A stretch of DNA of 64,000 nt from JAUVXJ01 sp964433755 (GTDB lineage: Bacteria > Chloroflexota > Anaerolineae > UBA7937 > B3-Chlor), in contig CAYSSR010000001.1 in the NCBI GenBank assembly GCA_964433755.1, positions 186,001-250,000 of the forward strand, in the 5' to 3' direction. A program made the translations under genes and the position numbers. This document shows positions 32,686-42,001 of this stretch, piece by piece. The notes below the pieces were generated by a model that was given only the letters and a program-made list of their open reading frames with translations, searched no databases and was not told the DNA's origin. How positions within the stretch are numbered: the stretch's first letter is position 1; every line of letters begins with the position of its first letter.

Positions 32686-35134
32686 ACCCTCCAGGAGCTC
32701 ACTTCCACTCTACGCAGTAGTGATCCTCCTCGCACTGCTTTGCGTCGGCCTCGGTTTCCGCCTGGCCTACTTGACGAACATCAGCCTTCATGTGGACGAG
32801 TTCATCTCCCTCCTGGCTATCCGGGGCGTCCTGGAGCACGGTTACCCGTTGCTACCCTCAGGCACGCTGTATGAGCAGGGCCTCTTGTTCTCGTATCTCG
32901 AGGCAGCGTTGCTCAAGGTCCTGGGCTTCGATGCCGTGGTGGGCCGTGCCCTCAGCGTAGTGCTGAGTCTGGCCACGATTGCTCTGGTCTACTATGTGGG
33001 CAGCAAGCTCTTCTCGACGCCCACGGGCCTGGTAGCCGCTGCCCTGGGGACACTCTCTGCCGAGGCGATCGCCTGGGGGGCACGCGTAAGGATGTACTCC
33101 TTGCTCCAGTTGCTGGTGCTCCTCTCGGTCTGGTTCGTGTGGCGCGGCTGCACCGACCGAGATGGCGCTCGGTACCGTTGGATAGCAGTGTGCTGCTACC
33201 TGGGGGCTCTGTTCACGCATCCGGTGAGTGTTCTGCTGTACGCACCCCTGCTCCTGGGGCTGCTTCTTCTCGTGGGACCTCGTCGCGCGATGAGGCCAGG
33301 TCTGATCGTTCAGGCAGGTGTTCCTCTGGTGGGCATAGCTGCGACCTTCGTGCTGAAGGCCGTTGGCCAGCCGGGCCAGCTACAAGCACTGGCCGAAGCT
33401 CGTCCCTATCTGGCGCCGACCCTGGACGTGGTGACCGGCCTCCAACCCATAGCCCCCTTCTTCCTCGTGCTTGAGCGCCTGCCTCTGAGCATCCTCTGTC
33501 TGGCAGGCCTTGGCGTATTGGTCGCGGGCCTGGTAGTCGGTGCGCGGAGCCAGGGGATGAAAGTCCTTTTCGAGCCACGGTGGCGCGCGCCTCTGTTCTT
33601 GTATGTCGTTTCAGGATCGACCATCTTGGAGATGGTGTTCCTGGTGGGGCCAACGTGGCGGGATAGCCGGTATCTGTTCATGGTGGAGCCGTTGTTTCTC
33701 CTCACGGCGGCCTGGATGGCTGTTCTGGCTCTGGGCTGGTTCTGTGACCAGCTGAAGCGCGTTCGTCCGGGCTGGAGATGGGGCGTGGCGGTCGAGGAGC
33801 CCATATCCCGTCCGCTGACCTGCCTGCTGGTGCTGGGGGCCTCGCTCCTTCTGGTGCCTGCCGCTCGCGAAACGGTCACCCAGCAGGAGTGGGGCTACGA
33901 TTTGGCCTTCCAGTACCTGGCAGAGCAGTGGCGGGAGGGCGACACTGTGATGACGATCGTGCCCTTCGCCTGTGAGCTCTATCTGCCTCGGTGCGACTAT
34001 TATGCCTCGGGTAGGGCGTACGAGGAATACGTCTTCCTCGAGGATGGTGTGCCTATCGACCGTTGGATCGGGGCACCCTTGCTAAGCTCGGCCTCGCAAC
34101 TCGAGGATGTCCTCAGCAGTGGTTCGCGGGTCTGGTTCGTGGTGGACGGGTGGCGAATTGCCGCGCGCTTCGACCTCGATTTCATCCGCACGGTGGCCGA
34201 GCAGATGGACGTGGTACACGAGGTCCAGGGGGTCAGGGTCCTCCTGGCCGAGGGGCTCCGTTCTGTGCCGGAGCCCGACGTGACGGAATCGCGTGCTGTC
34301 GCCTTCGGAGAGCAGGTCCGGCTGGTGGGCTATGAGCTTTCGAGCGATGTGCTGGCCCCTGGTTCGGAGCTGTCGCTGACCCTGTACTGGAAGGCGCAAC
34401 AGCCCATAGCCGAGGAGTACACAGTCTTCGTGCACCTACAAGGGAGCGATGGGTCACCGATCGCCCAGGACGACTTTCCTCCCTTGAGGAACCTCTACCC
34501 AACCTACTACTGGACGGAGGATGAGACGGTGCCCGATCCGCGGCTCCTGACTATTCCAGGCGACGTGGCTCCGGGATGGTATCGTTTGGAGGTCGGGCTG
34601 TACCGCAGCGGAGATGAGGTACGCCTTCCGGTGGCCCAGGAGGTCGCGTCCTCTGCCAGTGACGTCGTCGTGCTCGACTACGTCTGGGTGGGCGGCGACG
34701 AAGAAGTGGCGCCTTCTGAACCCCTGGCCGCCAATCTAGGCCACCAGGTGCTGCTGCTGGGACACGACGGCGTGCCTGCCTCGGTGGAAGCAGGTCAGGA
34801 TGTGTTTCTCACGCTGTACTGGCAGGCACTGGGCGCGATCGCTGAGGACTATACCGTCTTCGTGCATCTCTCGGATGAGGGCGGGCGGACCGTAGATCAG
34901 TACGATAGCCAGCCGACACAGGGCTTCTATCCTACGTCGCGGTGGGACGTCGGCGATAAGGTACGAGATGAAGTGGATCTCCCTGTGGAGTCGTCTGTTC
35001 CCCCGGGCCGGTACCAGGTGGTGGCGGGGATGTATCTTCTGAGCACGGGCGAGCGGTTGCCTGTGCTGGACGCGCAGGGAGAGGTGATCGGTGACACGGT
35101 CCACCTTGGCGAAGTCACGGTGATGGAGGACTAG
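32672..35134 (+). CDS. GT39/PMT-like membrane glycosyltransferase with two C-terminal beta modules
   Basis: 820 residues. The first outside loop has D42-E43 in LHVDEFISLL, the expected catalytic acid site of GT39/ArnT-type GT-C enzymes, followed by SGTLYEQGLLFSYLEA and THPVSVLLYAPL, close to the 7431 protein. About ten helices extend to residue ~410, then a soluble tail. Tandem ~130-residue modules occupy about residues 543-680 and 688-820 with cores YTVFVHLQG and YTVFVHLSD and PTSRWDVGD-like blocks. Probably uses polyprenyl-phosphate sugar outside the membrane; the modules likely sit in the periplasm-like space or wall. Clear paralogue of 7431. Confidence 0.78.
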   Translation: MTLSRPSRSSLPLYAVVILLALLCVGLGFRLAYLTNISLHVDEFISLLAIRGVLEHGYPLLPSGTLYEQGLLFSYLEAALLKVLGFDAVVGRALSVVLSLATIALVYYVGSKLFSTPTGLVAAALGTLSAEAIAWGARVRMYSLLQLLVLLSVWFVWRGCTDRDGARYRWIAVCCYLGALFTHPVSVLLYAPLLLGLLLLVGPRRAMRPGLIVQAGVPLVGIAATFVLKAVGQPGQLQALAEARPYLAPTLDVVTGLQPIAPFFLVLERLPLSILCLAGLGVLVAGLVVGARSQGMKVLFEPRWRAPLFLYVVSGSTILEMVFLVGPTWRDSRYLFMVEPLFLLTAAWMAVLALGWFCDQLKRVRPGWRWGVAVEEPISRPLTCLLVLGASLLLVPAARETVTQQEWGYDLAFQYLAEQWREGDTVMTIVPFACELYLPRCDYYASGRAYEEYVFLEDGVPIDRWIGAPLLSSASQLEDVLSSGSRVWFVVDGWRIAARFDLDFIRTVAEQMDVVHEVQGVRVLLAEGLRSVPEPDVTESRAVAFGEQVRLVGYELSSDVLAPGSELSLTLYWKAQQPIAEEYTVFVHLQGSDGSPIAQDDFPPLRNLYPTYYWTEDETVPDPRLLTIPGDVAPGWYRLEVGLYRSGDEVRLPVAQEVASSASDVVVLDYVWVGGDEEVAPSEPLAANLGHQVLLLGHDGVPASVEAGQDVFLTLYWQALGAIAEDYTVFVHLSDEGGRTVDQYDSQPTQGFYPTSRWDVGDKVRDEVDLPVESSVPPGRYQVVAGMYLLSTGERLPVLDAQGEVIGDTVHLGEVTVMED

Positions 35135-35135
35135 C

Positions 35136-37820
35136 ATGCTGGCACTCCGCACTCAAAGTGAAAGCGGAGCACGCTGGGGGCGCTACTTGACTGGGGCGGC
35201 CCTGCTGGGCCTCTTTCTGTTCCACACCGTCCTCAACTGGCTGTGGACGGAGGCCAACGTCACACTGATGGGTTGGGATAGGTCCTCCCACCTGGCGAAG
35301 ACGCTGATCTACAACGACATCCTGGGGGAGATCAACCTCAGGTCGTTGTTCACTGCGCTGACGTGGCCCTGGAATCGGCCTCCTTTCTTCTTCCTGACCG
35401 TGGTGCCTTTCTATCGCCTGTTCGGCGAATCGACCGACGTGGCGTTGATGAGCAACTGCCTGTATCTGGCCATTCTTCTGTGGTCGGTGTATAGCATCGG
35501 GCGGTTACTCCATGGACGCAAGATGGGTCTCCTGGCTGCCTGTCTGGTTTCTCTCTATCCCGTCCTGTTCAGCATCTCTCGGCTCTCCTACGTGGACTAT
35601 GCGTTGACGGCGATGGTCGCCCTGGCTATCTATCTGCTTCTGAAGACCGACGGCTTTCGTCACCGGGGGTGGTCATTGGTCTTCGGGGTGGGGATGGGAC
35701 TGGGGTTGCTCACCAAGTGGCCGTTCATTGCCTTCGCCGGCGTTCCCATCGCTTACGAGGCGTGGCGCTCTGGTGCGCTGAGACGCCTGCTCTTCGTGTC
35801 CTGGGACGGCGCGAGGGGCTCCACCGGGCGTCGCCGGGTGGCAACCTCTCCTTTGTTTCACATTCTTGCTGCCCTGGCGTTGACAGCGATCTGGTACGTC
35901 CCCAACTGGGATCGCCTCTCTGGCTTTGTGCTCGCAGGGTGGCTTCCCCTGCTTTCCTGGATACTCCTCAGCCTTACCTTCTACGTGGCGTCCAGGGGCG
36001 CGAACCAGGGGACCAATCTCCTGAGCGCGGTCTTGATTGGGGGCACCCTGGCCTCAGCGTGGTCCTTGCCCAACATCGGCTTCTCGGGACGATTCGTGTT
36101 CGTGGCCTATGGTGGCGTCAACATCGAGGGCAAGGGCTTGAGCTTCCTGGATCCGACCTTCTACGTGCGCTACCTGAGCATGATGCTCACCGAGCAGCTC
36201 TCTCCTCTCTATTTCGCTGCCTTCCTCCTGGCGATCGTCGTGCTGGCCTACGCCTGGTTCCGAAAGGGCGCTTCGACTTCTAGGCGGTTGAGTCACGAAG
36301 CATGGTTGCTGGCGCTGTGGTTCGTGGTGCCTTTCCTGATCTTCACCCTGTCTCAGACCTGGAATTCCCGGTTCAACATCGCCTTGGTCCCGGCGGCGGC
36401 TCTCATCACCGCGCGGGGTCTAGCGAGCATACAGACGCGCGGGTTGAGAGCAGCGGTTGTCTCGCTGCTGATCGTTTGCGGCGTGGTGCAGTGTCTGGTC
36501 CTTTCGACAGATGCCCTCTACGCCCTTTCCGAGAGGACTGTGATCGAGGTACCTGTGATCGGCCGCCTCAATCTCCTCGGGGAGGGGGCCTACGTCATGC
36601 CTCCCAACTCCGACCGAACTGACAGCGGGTACTGGCTGGTGCCACAGATCCTGAACGCCATACGGGAGGACTCAGAGGGTCCGGCCACCCTGGGGCTCCT
36701 GGTGAACTACACCTATTTGAACGCCGACATCCTGAGGTACCAGACGTTGCTTGACTTCGAGGAGGTCGAGGTACGGGATCTGGCCAGGGATGAGGGTGGG
36801 CCTGCGGTGTACACCCAGGTGTTCGCCTCTGACTACGTGGTTTACAGCACCCACGACCCCTACAAGCTCAGCGACGGTGCGAAGGAGGCCGTGCGCAGGA
36901 TTGGCGAGTCGCCGGAGGTCTTCCAGGCAGTCTTCGAGCTTCTGGGCGAGTATCAGTTCCCGGACGGAGAAGAGGTGTTCCTCTTCGGCAAGCGCGTGCC
37001 TGCTGCGGAGCCACGGGTGGAAGAGTACTATCAGCACTTGGTTGCAGGTCTAGCTGCGACGTCGGGAGACGGAGACGCTATCATCGTCGCCCCACCCCAG
37101 GAGGCGAGCACTTTCGCCCGCTTCTACCAAGGGCCTTCCACCCTCTATCTCTTGCCCACGGGAGAGACCGGCGAGGACCAGGCGATTCTGGAAGGGATCC
37201 TGGAGAACCACCATCGAGTACACTTCGTTGTACGGGGCGGTGCCGAGGCGGATCTCGACTCTTCCTTGGAGCGCTGGCTGAGCGAACACGCATACCGAGC
37301 GGCAGACGAGTGGTATGGAGATGTGAGGTCGATCCTGTATGCTTCCCCTGGCGGAGAGGAGACGGTTGCCGTGGAGCGGCGAGTCGACGCTGACCTCGGC
37401 GGCTACGTCTCCCTGGCAAGCCTGGAGATCCTAGATGAGACGGTGGAGCCTGGGGAGATCGTGTGTGTCACTCTGAAATGGTCTGCTCTGAACGAGGTGG
37501 CTGACGACTACGCGGTGTTCGTCCACCTCCTCGATGGTGAGGGCCAGGTGGTCGCCCAGCACGATGGGCAACCAGGGGGCGGCTTCCTCCCGACATCGAG
37601 CTGGAACCTCGGAGGGAGAATCAGGGACCAGCACGGCCTTCTGGTTCCTCAGGACACAGGTCCCGGCGAGTATCTGCTGGTGGCTGGTCTGTACCTGCCC
37701 ACTACGGGGGAGCGGCTGCGAGTCCTCGACGGAGGAGAAGCAGGGGCGGATAGCATCGAGCTCGGGCACATAGTGGTGGTGCCCACAGAGTCCAGCCTTG
37801 ACGGTGATCAGGATGGGTGA
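35136..37820 (+). CDS. GT39-like GT-C protein, tandem copy 1, with C-terminal beta module
   Basis: 894 residues, one base after the previous stop. After the first helix, the outer loop has WDRSSHLAKTLIYND and NRPPFFFL, in place of the usual DE pair. About ten helices follow (LGLLTKWPFIAFAG near residue 200), then a soluble region with YVMPPNSDRTDSGYW and a last ~130-residue module from about residue 753 (core YAVFVHLLD). It is clearly paralogous to 37813 and 41998: shared WDRxxHL, TLIYN/SLVYN, NRPP or YYPP, LLTKW and DRTDS blocks. GT-C sugar transfer is likely by family; the acceptor is unknown. Confidence 0.75.
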   Translation: MLALRTQSESGARWGRYLTGAALLGLFLFHTVLNWLWTEANVTLMGWDRSSHLAKTLIYNDILGEINLRSLFTALTWPWNRPPFFFLTVVPFYRLFGESTDVALMSNCLYLAILLWSVYSIGRLLHGRKMGLLAACLVSLYPVLFSISRLSYVDYALTAMVALAIYLLLKTDGFRHRGWSLVFGVGMGLGLLTKWPFIAFAGVPIAYEAWRSGALRRLLFVSWDGARGSTGRRRVATSPLFHILAALALTAIWYVPNWDRLSGFVLAGWLPLLSWILLSLTFYVASRGANQGTNLLSAVLIGGTLASAWSLPNIGFSGRFVFVAYGGVNIEGKGLSFLDPTFYVRYLSMMLTEQLSPLYFAAFLLAIVVLAYAWFRKGASTSRRLSHEAWLLALWFVVPFLIFTLSQTWNSRFNIALVPAAALITARGLASIQTRGLRAAVVSLLIVCGVVQCLVLSTDALYALSERTVIEVPVIGRLNLLGEGAYVMPPNSDRTDSGYWLVPQILNAIREDSEGPATLGLLVNYTYLNADILRYQTLLDFEEVEVRDLARDEGGPAVYTQVFASDYVVYSTHDPYKLSDGAKEAVRRIGESPEVFQAVFELLGEYQFPDGEEVFLFGKRVPAAEPRVEEYYQHLVAGLAATSGDGDAIIVAPPQEASTFARFYQGPSTLYLLPTGETGEDQAILEGILENHHRVHFVVRGGAEADLDSSLERWLSEHAYRAADEWYGDVRSILYASPGGEETVAVERRVDADLGGYVSLASLEILDETVEPGEIVCVTLKWSALNEVADDYAVFVHLLDGEGQVVAQHDGQPGGGFLPTSSWNLGGRIRDQHGLLVPQDTGPGEYLLVAGLYLPTTGERLRVLDGGEAGADSIELGHIVVVPTESSLDGDQDG

Positions 37821-40059
37821 GGTATCCGGAAGAAGCGGGCCGAGGCATGCCGGGTGGGCGAGTCTGGCCGCCATGGTCGCGCTGGTGGCCTTCCACGCGG
37901 CCAACAACTGGACGTTCGTGACGGCCCAGGTGACCATACTTGGCTGGGACCGGCCGGCGCACCTGGTGAGGACTCTCATCTACAACGAGATGCTGGCTCA
38001 GGTCAATCTCAGGAGCCTGTTCGAGGTCATGACCTGGTCGTGGAACCGTCCCCCGCTCTATCACCTGGTGGCGGTGCCCTTCTACCGTCTGTTCGGAGTC
38101 TCGACAGACGTAGCGCTGATGAGAAACGTGGTCTTCGTGGCTATCTTGCTCCTCTCGGTCTACGGCATCGGCCGCAGGTTCTACGGCGAAGGTGTGGGGT
38201 TGCTCGCTGCGTTTCTCGTCTCCACCTACCCTATCCTATTCTCCATCTCGCGCATGCCGTACGTGGACTACTCGCTGACGGCCATGGTGGCTCTGGCCGT
38301 GTACCTTGCGGTAGCTAGCGAGGGGTTCCGCCATCGAGGGTACTCGCTGTGGTTGGGGCTGGTGATCGGTCTGGGGATCCTCACCAAGTGGCCCTTCGTA
38401 GCCTTCGCGGGCGGACCCATCGCCTACGTGGCTCTTCGTTCTGGAGCGCTGAGGGACGTCAGAGCGACTCTTACGACGAGGATAGAGATGCGCTCCGGTT
38501 GGCAGCGGTTCTGGAGATCTCCCCTCTTCCATGCGGCTGCCGGACTGTGTGTGGCCCTGCTGTGGTACTGGCCGAACCTGGACCGGCTGGAGGGGTTCGC
38601 TTTGGGCTACTGGCTGATACCCATCTCGTGGCTGCTGATCAGCCTGACCTTGTTTGCCCTGTCGCGCCCTCCCGGTCAAGGCGCCCATCTCCTCAGCGCG
38701 ATGCTCATCGGGGCCACGGTGGGGAGCGTGTGGTCATTGCCCAACCTCCGTTTCTCCGAGCGATTCTTGACGGTGGTCTACAGCGGGCTGAACATGGAGG
38801 GCACGGGTCTGGGCCCGTTGAACCCTTCGTTCTACGTACGATACCTGAGGTACTTGCCCTACGAGCAGCTCTCGCCCCTGTACTTCACGGTCCTGGTGAT
38901 TGCCGTGGCTCTCCTGCTGTACTACCGGTGGCGCAAGACGGGAATCAGGTCCCTCCTGAGAGGTGTGAGCCAGTCCACGTGGATCCTGGTGCTGTGGTTT
39001 GTCGTGTCCATGTGCGTTTTCACCTTTTCCCAGACCATGAACTCGCGCTTCGACGTGGCTCTTCTGCCCCCGCTGGCCCTCCTCTCGGCTCGAGGACTCC
39101 AGGAGATCAAGCCGGTCCTGGCGCGACGCATCCTCGTCGCTGTGGTGGTCCTGGTGGGGCTGGTGCAGTTCTTCGCCTTCTCGTACGACGGCCTGGACTG
39201 GCTGCGGGAGAGCGCACGGGTGGAGCTGCCTGGGTTTGGAGAGGTGAACCTGCTGGCTGAGGGAAGCTACGTGGAATTGCCCTCGTCGGACCGTACTGAC
39301 TCCAGGTTCTTCGTGGCGCCGCTGGTGCTGGACCTGGTGGAAGAACGGAGAGTGCGGGACGGCAGGGACGTTGTCCAGTTGGGCAACCTGGTCAACCGCT
39401 CCTACTCCAACAATGCCATCTTCCAGTATCTGCTGTACGACGCTTACCCGGGGATCACGCTGCGGGAGTTCGCCCGCGATGGCTGGGAGGAGCCGCCGTT
39501 CTACGAGCGTCTGTTCGAGTGTGACTTCCTGCTGATGAAGAGCGATCCGCTGCCCGGCTTGAGGGAGCACGGGCTGGAGGCGATGGAGATCATCCAGAGT
39601 GGGCCATCCCTCTTCGAGGAGTGCTTCGAGGTGGTCTGGGAGCATACCCTGCCTGATGGGGATACGGTCTACCTGTACGAGAAACGGTATCACCTGGAGG
39701 GGGAGTACGTGGAAACGGACTTCCGGGCCGCGGCAGCGGAGATAGAGAGCCTGGCGGGGGATGGCGATGCCATGATCCTAGTCCCAGGGGGCCAGGTGGA
39801 GGTGCTGGGGCGGTACTACACGGGTGATGTTCCGCCCTATCCCCTGTCCGCGGATGCTCTTCTCGACGAGGAGGCCCTCGGGCAGGAACTGGCGACCATC
39901 GTCGCCGCTCACGAAAGGGTATTCCTCGTCGTGTGGACCGGCGGCGATGCGGAACTCGGCGCGTTCGTGAATGGCTGGCTGGAGAATCACTCCCTTCCCA
40001 TAAGCGAGTCCGAGCACGGGGAGGTGCACGTGCTTCTATACGGGTCCACAACGGGCTGA
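37813..40059 (+). CDS. GT39-like GT-C protein, tandem copy 2, no C-terminal beta module
   Basis: 748 residues from ATG 37813, overlapping the end of copy 1 by eight bases. It keeps the WDRPAHLVRTLIYNE and NRPPLYHL loop, the ISRMPYVDYSLT segment, GLGILTKWPF and LPSSDRTDSRFF, so it is a direct paralogue of 35136 and 41998. It ends at the LYGSTTG equivalent of position ~735 in its sisters and lacks the final ~130-residue VFVHLVD module. The stop is clean and no frame-shifted remnant of the module was noticed in the 121-bp gap after it, so the shorter form looks genuine. Role as for the paralogues. Confidence 0.75.
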   Translation: MGEVSGRSGPRHAGWASLAAMVALVAFHAANNWTFVTAQVTILGWDRPAHLVRTLIYNEMLAQVNLRSLFEVMTWSWNRPPLYHLVAVPFYRLFGVSTDVALMRNVVFVAILLLSVYGIGRRFYGEGVGLLAAFLVSTYPILFSISRMPYVDYSLTAMVALAVYLAVASEGFRHRGYSLWLGLVIGLGILTKWPFVAFAGGPIAYVALRSGALRDVRATLTTRIEMRSGWQRFWRSPLFHAAAGLCVALLWYWPNLDRLEGFALGYWLIPISWLLISLTLFALSRPPGQGAHLLSAMLIGATVGSVWSLPNLRFSERFLTVVYSGLNMEGTGLGPLNPSFYVRYLRYLPYEQLSPLYFTVLVIAVALLLYYRWRKTGIRSLLRGVSQSTWILVLWFVVSMCVFTFSQTMNSRFDVALLPPLALLSARGLQEIKPVLARRILVAVVVLVGLVQFFAFSYDGLDWLRESARVELPGFGEVNLLAEGSYVELPSSDRTDSRFFVAPLVLDLVEERRVRDGRDVVQLGNLVNRSYSNNAIFQYLLYDAYPGITLREFARDGWEEPPFYERLFECDFLLMKSDPLPGLREHGLEAMEIIQSGPSLFEECFEVVWEHTLPDGDTVYLYEKRYHLEGEYVETDFRAAAAEIESLAGDGDAMILVPGGQVEVLGRYYTGDVPPYPLSADALLDEEALGQELATIVAAHERVFLVVWTGGDAELGAFVNGWLENHSLPISESEHGEVHVLLYGSTTG

Positions 40060-40180
40060 CTCACAGGGAGCTTGATAGAGAGATCCCGGATGCAAAGGCA
40101 GGCGCGTGTTTCGTGGGTTCGATCAGGGTGACAGGTGCAGGGCGAATGCGGGTTGCCGTAGGACACCGCAGTGGTGACGG

Positions 40181-42001
40181 ATGAGCGGCGAGCGTCGTGG
40201 AAGCGATACTGCTCGAACCTGGGGAGGGCTCACAGGCGTGCTCCTGGTTGCGGTCCTGCTCCTTGCCGTGGGACTACGGCTGTGGGGCCTCGACGCCAGA
40301 GGGCTGTGGCAGGATGAGATCTTCACCTCTGCCATCGCGTCCGCTGAGAACAGCCTGTACGAAGTGGTCTCCATCCCTCTCTACAACACAGCACTACCGG
40401 CTCCGCCACTCTACTTCCTTCTGACCCACGCCTTCCTGCGTCTGGGAGACAACGACTTCCTGCTGAGGTTCCCCGCACTGGTCTTCGGCGTGCTGGGCGT
40501 GGCTGCGACGTGCGCCCTCGGAGCGCGGCTGTGGGGGAAGAGGGAGGGCGTTGTTGGCGCTCTGCTGCTGGCTGTTGCTCCTCTCCACCTGCGCTACTCC
40601 CAGGATGCTCGCTTCTACACGCTTCAGGTGTTGCTCTCGTTGTTGTCTGTCTACTTCCTGTATCGGGCGATCTTCGCCAGGGACAGGGAGTGGAAGTGGT
40701 TCGCCGGGTTCGTGGTCTGCACGGTCTTGAACCTGTATAACCACCTCTTTGCCTTCTTCGTGCTCGGGGCGGAGATGGCCTTCGTGGCCGGTCTGTGGAT
40801 CGCTCGCGGGCAGGGGAAGCGGCGGAGAGTCCCGCTGGACAGAAGCAGAGTGTTGGCATTCGTGATTAGCTTGGCTATCATAGCTCTGGCCTATATCCCC
40901 ATGGTCCCACACCTGTGGCGGGGGTTGAGCGGGAGCAAGGGCCTGGAGGGGATAGGAGGGGCGGGGTTGGCTCCTTCCCTTATTGTCCAGGCGCTGGACA
41001 GTTGGGGGCTCGGTTCTGGATGGAGAGTGCTGGTTCTTCTCGTCCCCTTCGCTCTGGGCACAATTGCCGCGGCGCGTAGCGAGCGGGTCCAGTTGTGGCT
41101 GGCATGTTGCTGGATCCTGACACCCTTCGCTGCGCTGGTGGTGATGCCGGCAGGACACAACTTCAGGCCCCGCTACGTCCTGTTTATGTTGCCGCTGTAC
41201 CTGCTCTTCGTGGCCAGAGGTCTGACCGCGATGGTTTCCCTCGTCAGACAGCGGTGGGCAGGCGGCGGAAGGCGTCTGGAGATAGCTGGCCTAGTGATCT
41301 TGCTGGCCTGCATCGGGGCGGCGACGATCCCTGCGGTGCAGGCATACTACGAGGAAGACAGGGCGGACTGGAGAGGCGTGGCGTCATTGGTGGCGGCCCG
41401 GATACTTCCGGGGGAGGTGGTCGTGTCACCCGGGCCGTTCTCTCAGGTGGTTATGCCGCGCTACGAGGAGAGTCTGGAAGAGGCGACTTTCCTCATCGGT
41501 GGCAGCGAAGTGTTTCTGTCAGGCGGGGCGGCTCAGGAAGGCGGAGTGTGGTTCGTGGGTCCAGCCCGGGACAAGATGGGTGCCGTCGACGACGAGCTAT
41601 CAGAGGCCCTGGGTTTCTTCTTCAAGGTGGTCTTCGAAGTCGACGACGAGACCGCGGCGCGAGGGAGGGAGTTGAAGATCGCACCCGTGATGTACGACGA
41701 TCTGTGGGTGATCTACGTACAGCAGGGTCTGAATAGAGAGGGAGTCCCGAGGCTGTACGAAGAGGTCCTGACATCCGTGCCCCCTTCCGCTGCCTTCTCG
41801 GTTCACCTGGCCCTGGGCGACTTGCGCAGAGAGGCTGGGCAGTTGGACCAGGCGGTGGTTCACTACGAGGAGGCCGCTGGGTTGAAGGCGGACGCGCCGG
41901 AGCCGCACTACGGATTGGCGCTGGTGTACGAGGCCGAGGGTCGAGGGGACGAGTACGCCAGGGAGTGGCAGATCTACGAGGAGTTGCAGGATACACAGTG
42001 A
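40181..42001 (+). CDS. GT39-like membrane glycosyltransferase with C-terminal TPR
   Basis: 606 residues. N-terminal helix, then the classic outer loop GLWQDEIFTSAIA with the D-E pair of GT39/PMT enzymes, PAPPLYFLLTHAFL, and SQDARFYTLQVLLS, a pattern strongly typical of bacterial GT39. About ten helices run to residue ~400, then a soluble extracytoplasmic domain. The last ~70 residues hold two tetratricopeptide-like repeats (LALGDLRREAGQLDQAVVHYEEA and a second starting PEPHYGLALVYEAEG). A TPR on the far side of the membrane may bind a protein partner. The GTGA at its end couples it to the next GT-C gene. Upstream 121 bp contain no gene. Confidence 0.8.
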   Translation: MSGERRGSDTARTWGGLTGVLLVAVLLLAVGLRLWGLDARGLWQDEIFTSAIASAENSLYEVVSIPLYNTALPAPPLYFLLTHAFLRLGDNDFLLRFPALVFGVLGVAATCALGARLWGKREGVVGALLLAVAPLHLRYSQDARFYTLQVLLSLLSVYFLYRAIFARDREWKWFAGFVVCTVLNLYNHLFAFFVLGAEMAFVAGLWIARGQGKRRRVPLDRSRVLAFVISLAIIALAYIPMVPHLWRGLSGSKGLEGIGGAGLAPSLIVQALDSWGLGSGWRVLVLLVPFALGTIAAARSERVQLWLACCWILTPFAALVVMPAGHNFRPRYVLFMLPLYLLFVARGLTAMVSLVRQRWAGGGRRLEIAGLVILLACIGAATIPAVQAYYEEDRADWRGVASLVAARILPGEVVVSPGPFSQVVMPRYEESLEEATFLIGGSEVFLSGGAAQEGGVWFVGPARDKMGAVDDELSEALGFFFKVVFEVDDETAARGRELKIAPVMYDDLWVIYVQQGLNREGVPRLYEEVLTSVPPSAAFSVHLALGDLRREAGQLDQAVVHYEEAAGLKADAPEPHYGLALVYEAEGRGDEYAREWQIYEELQDTQ

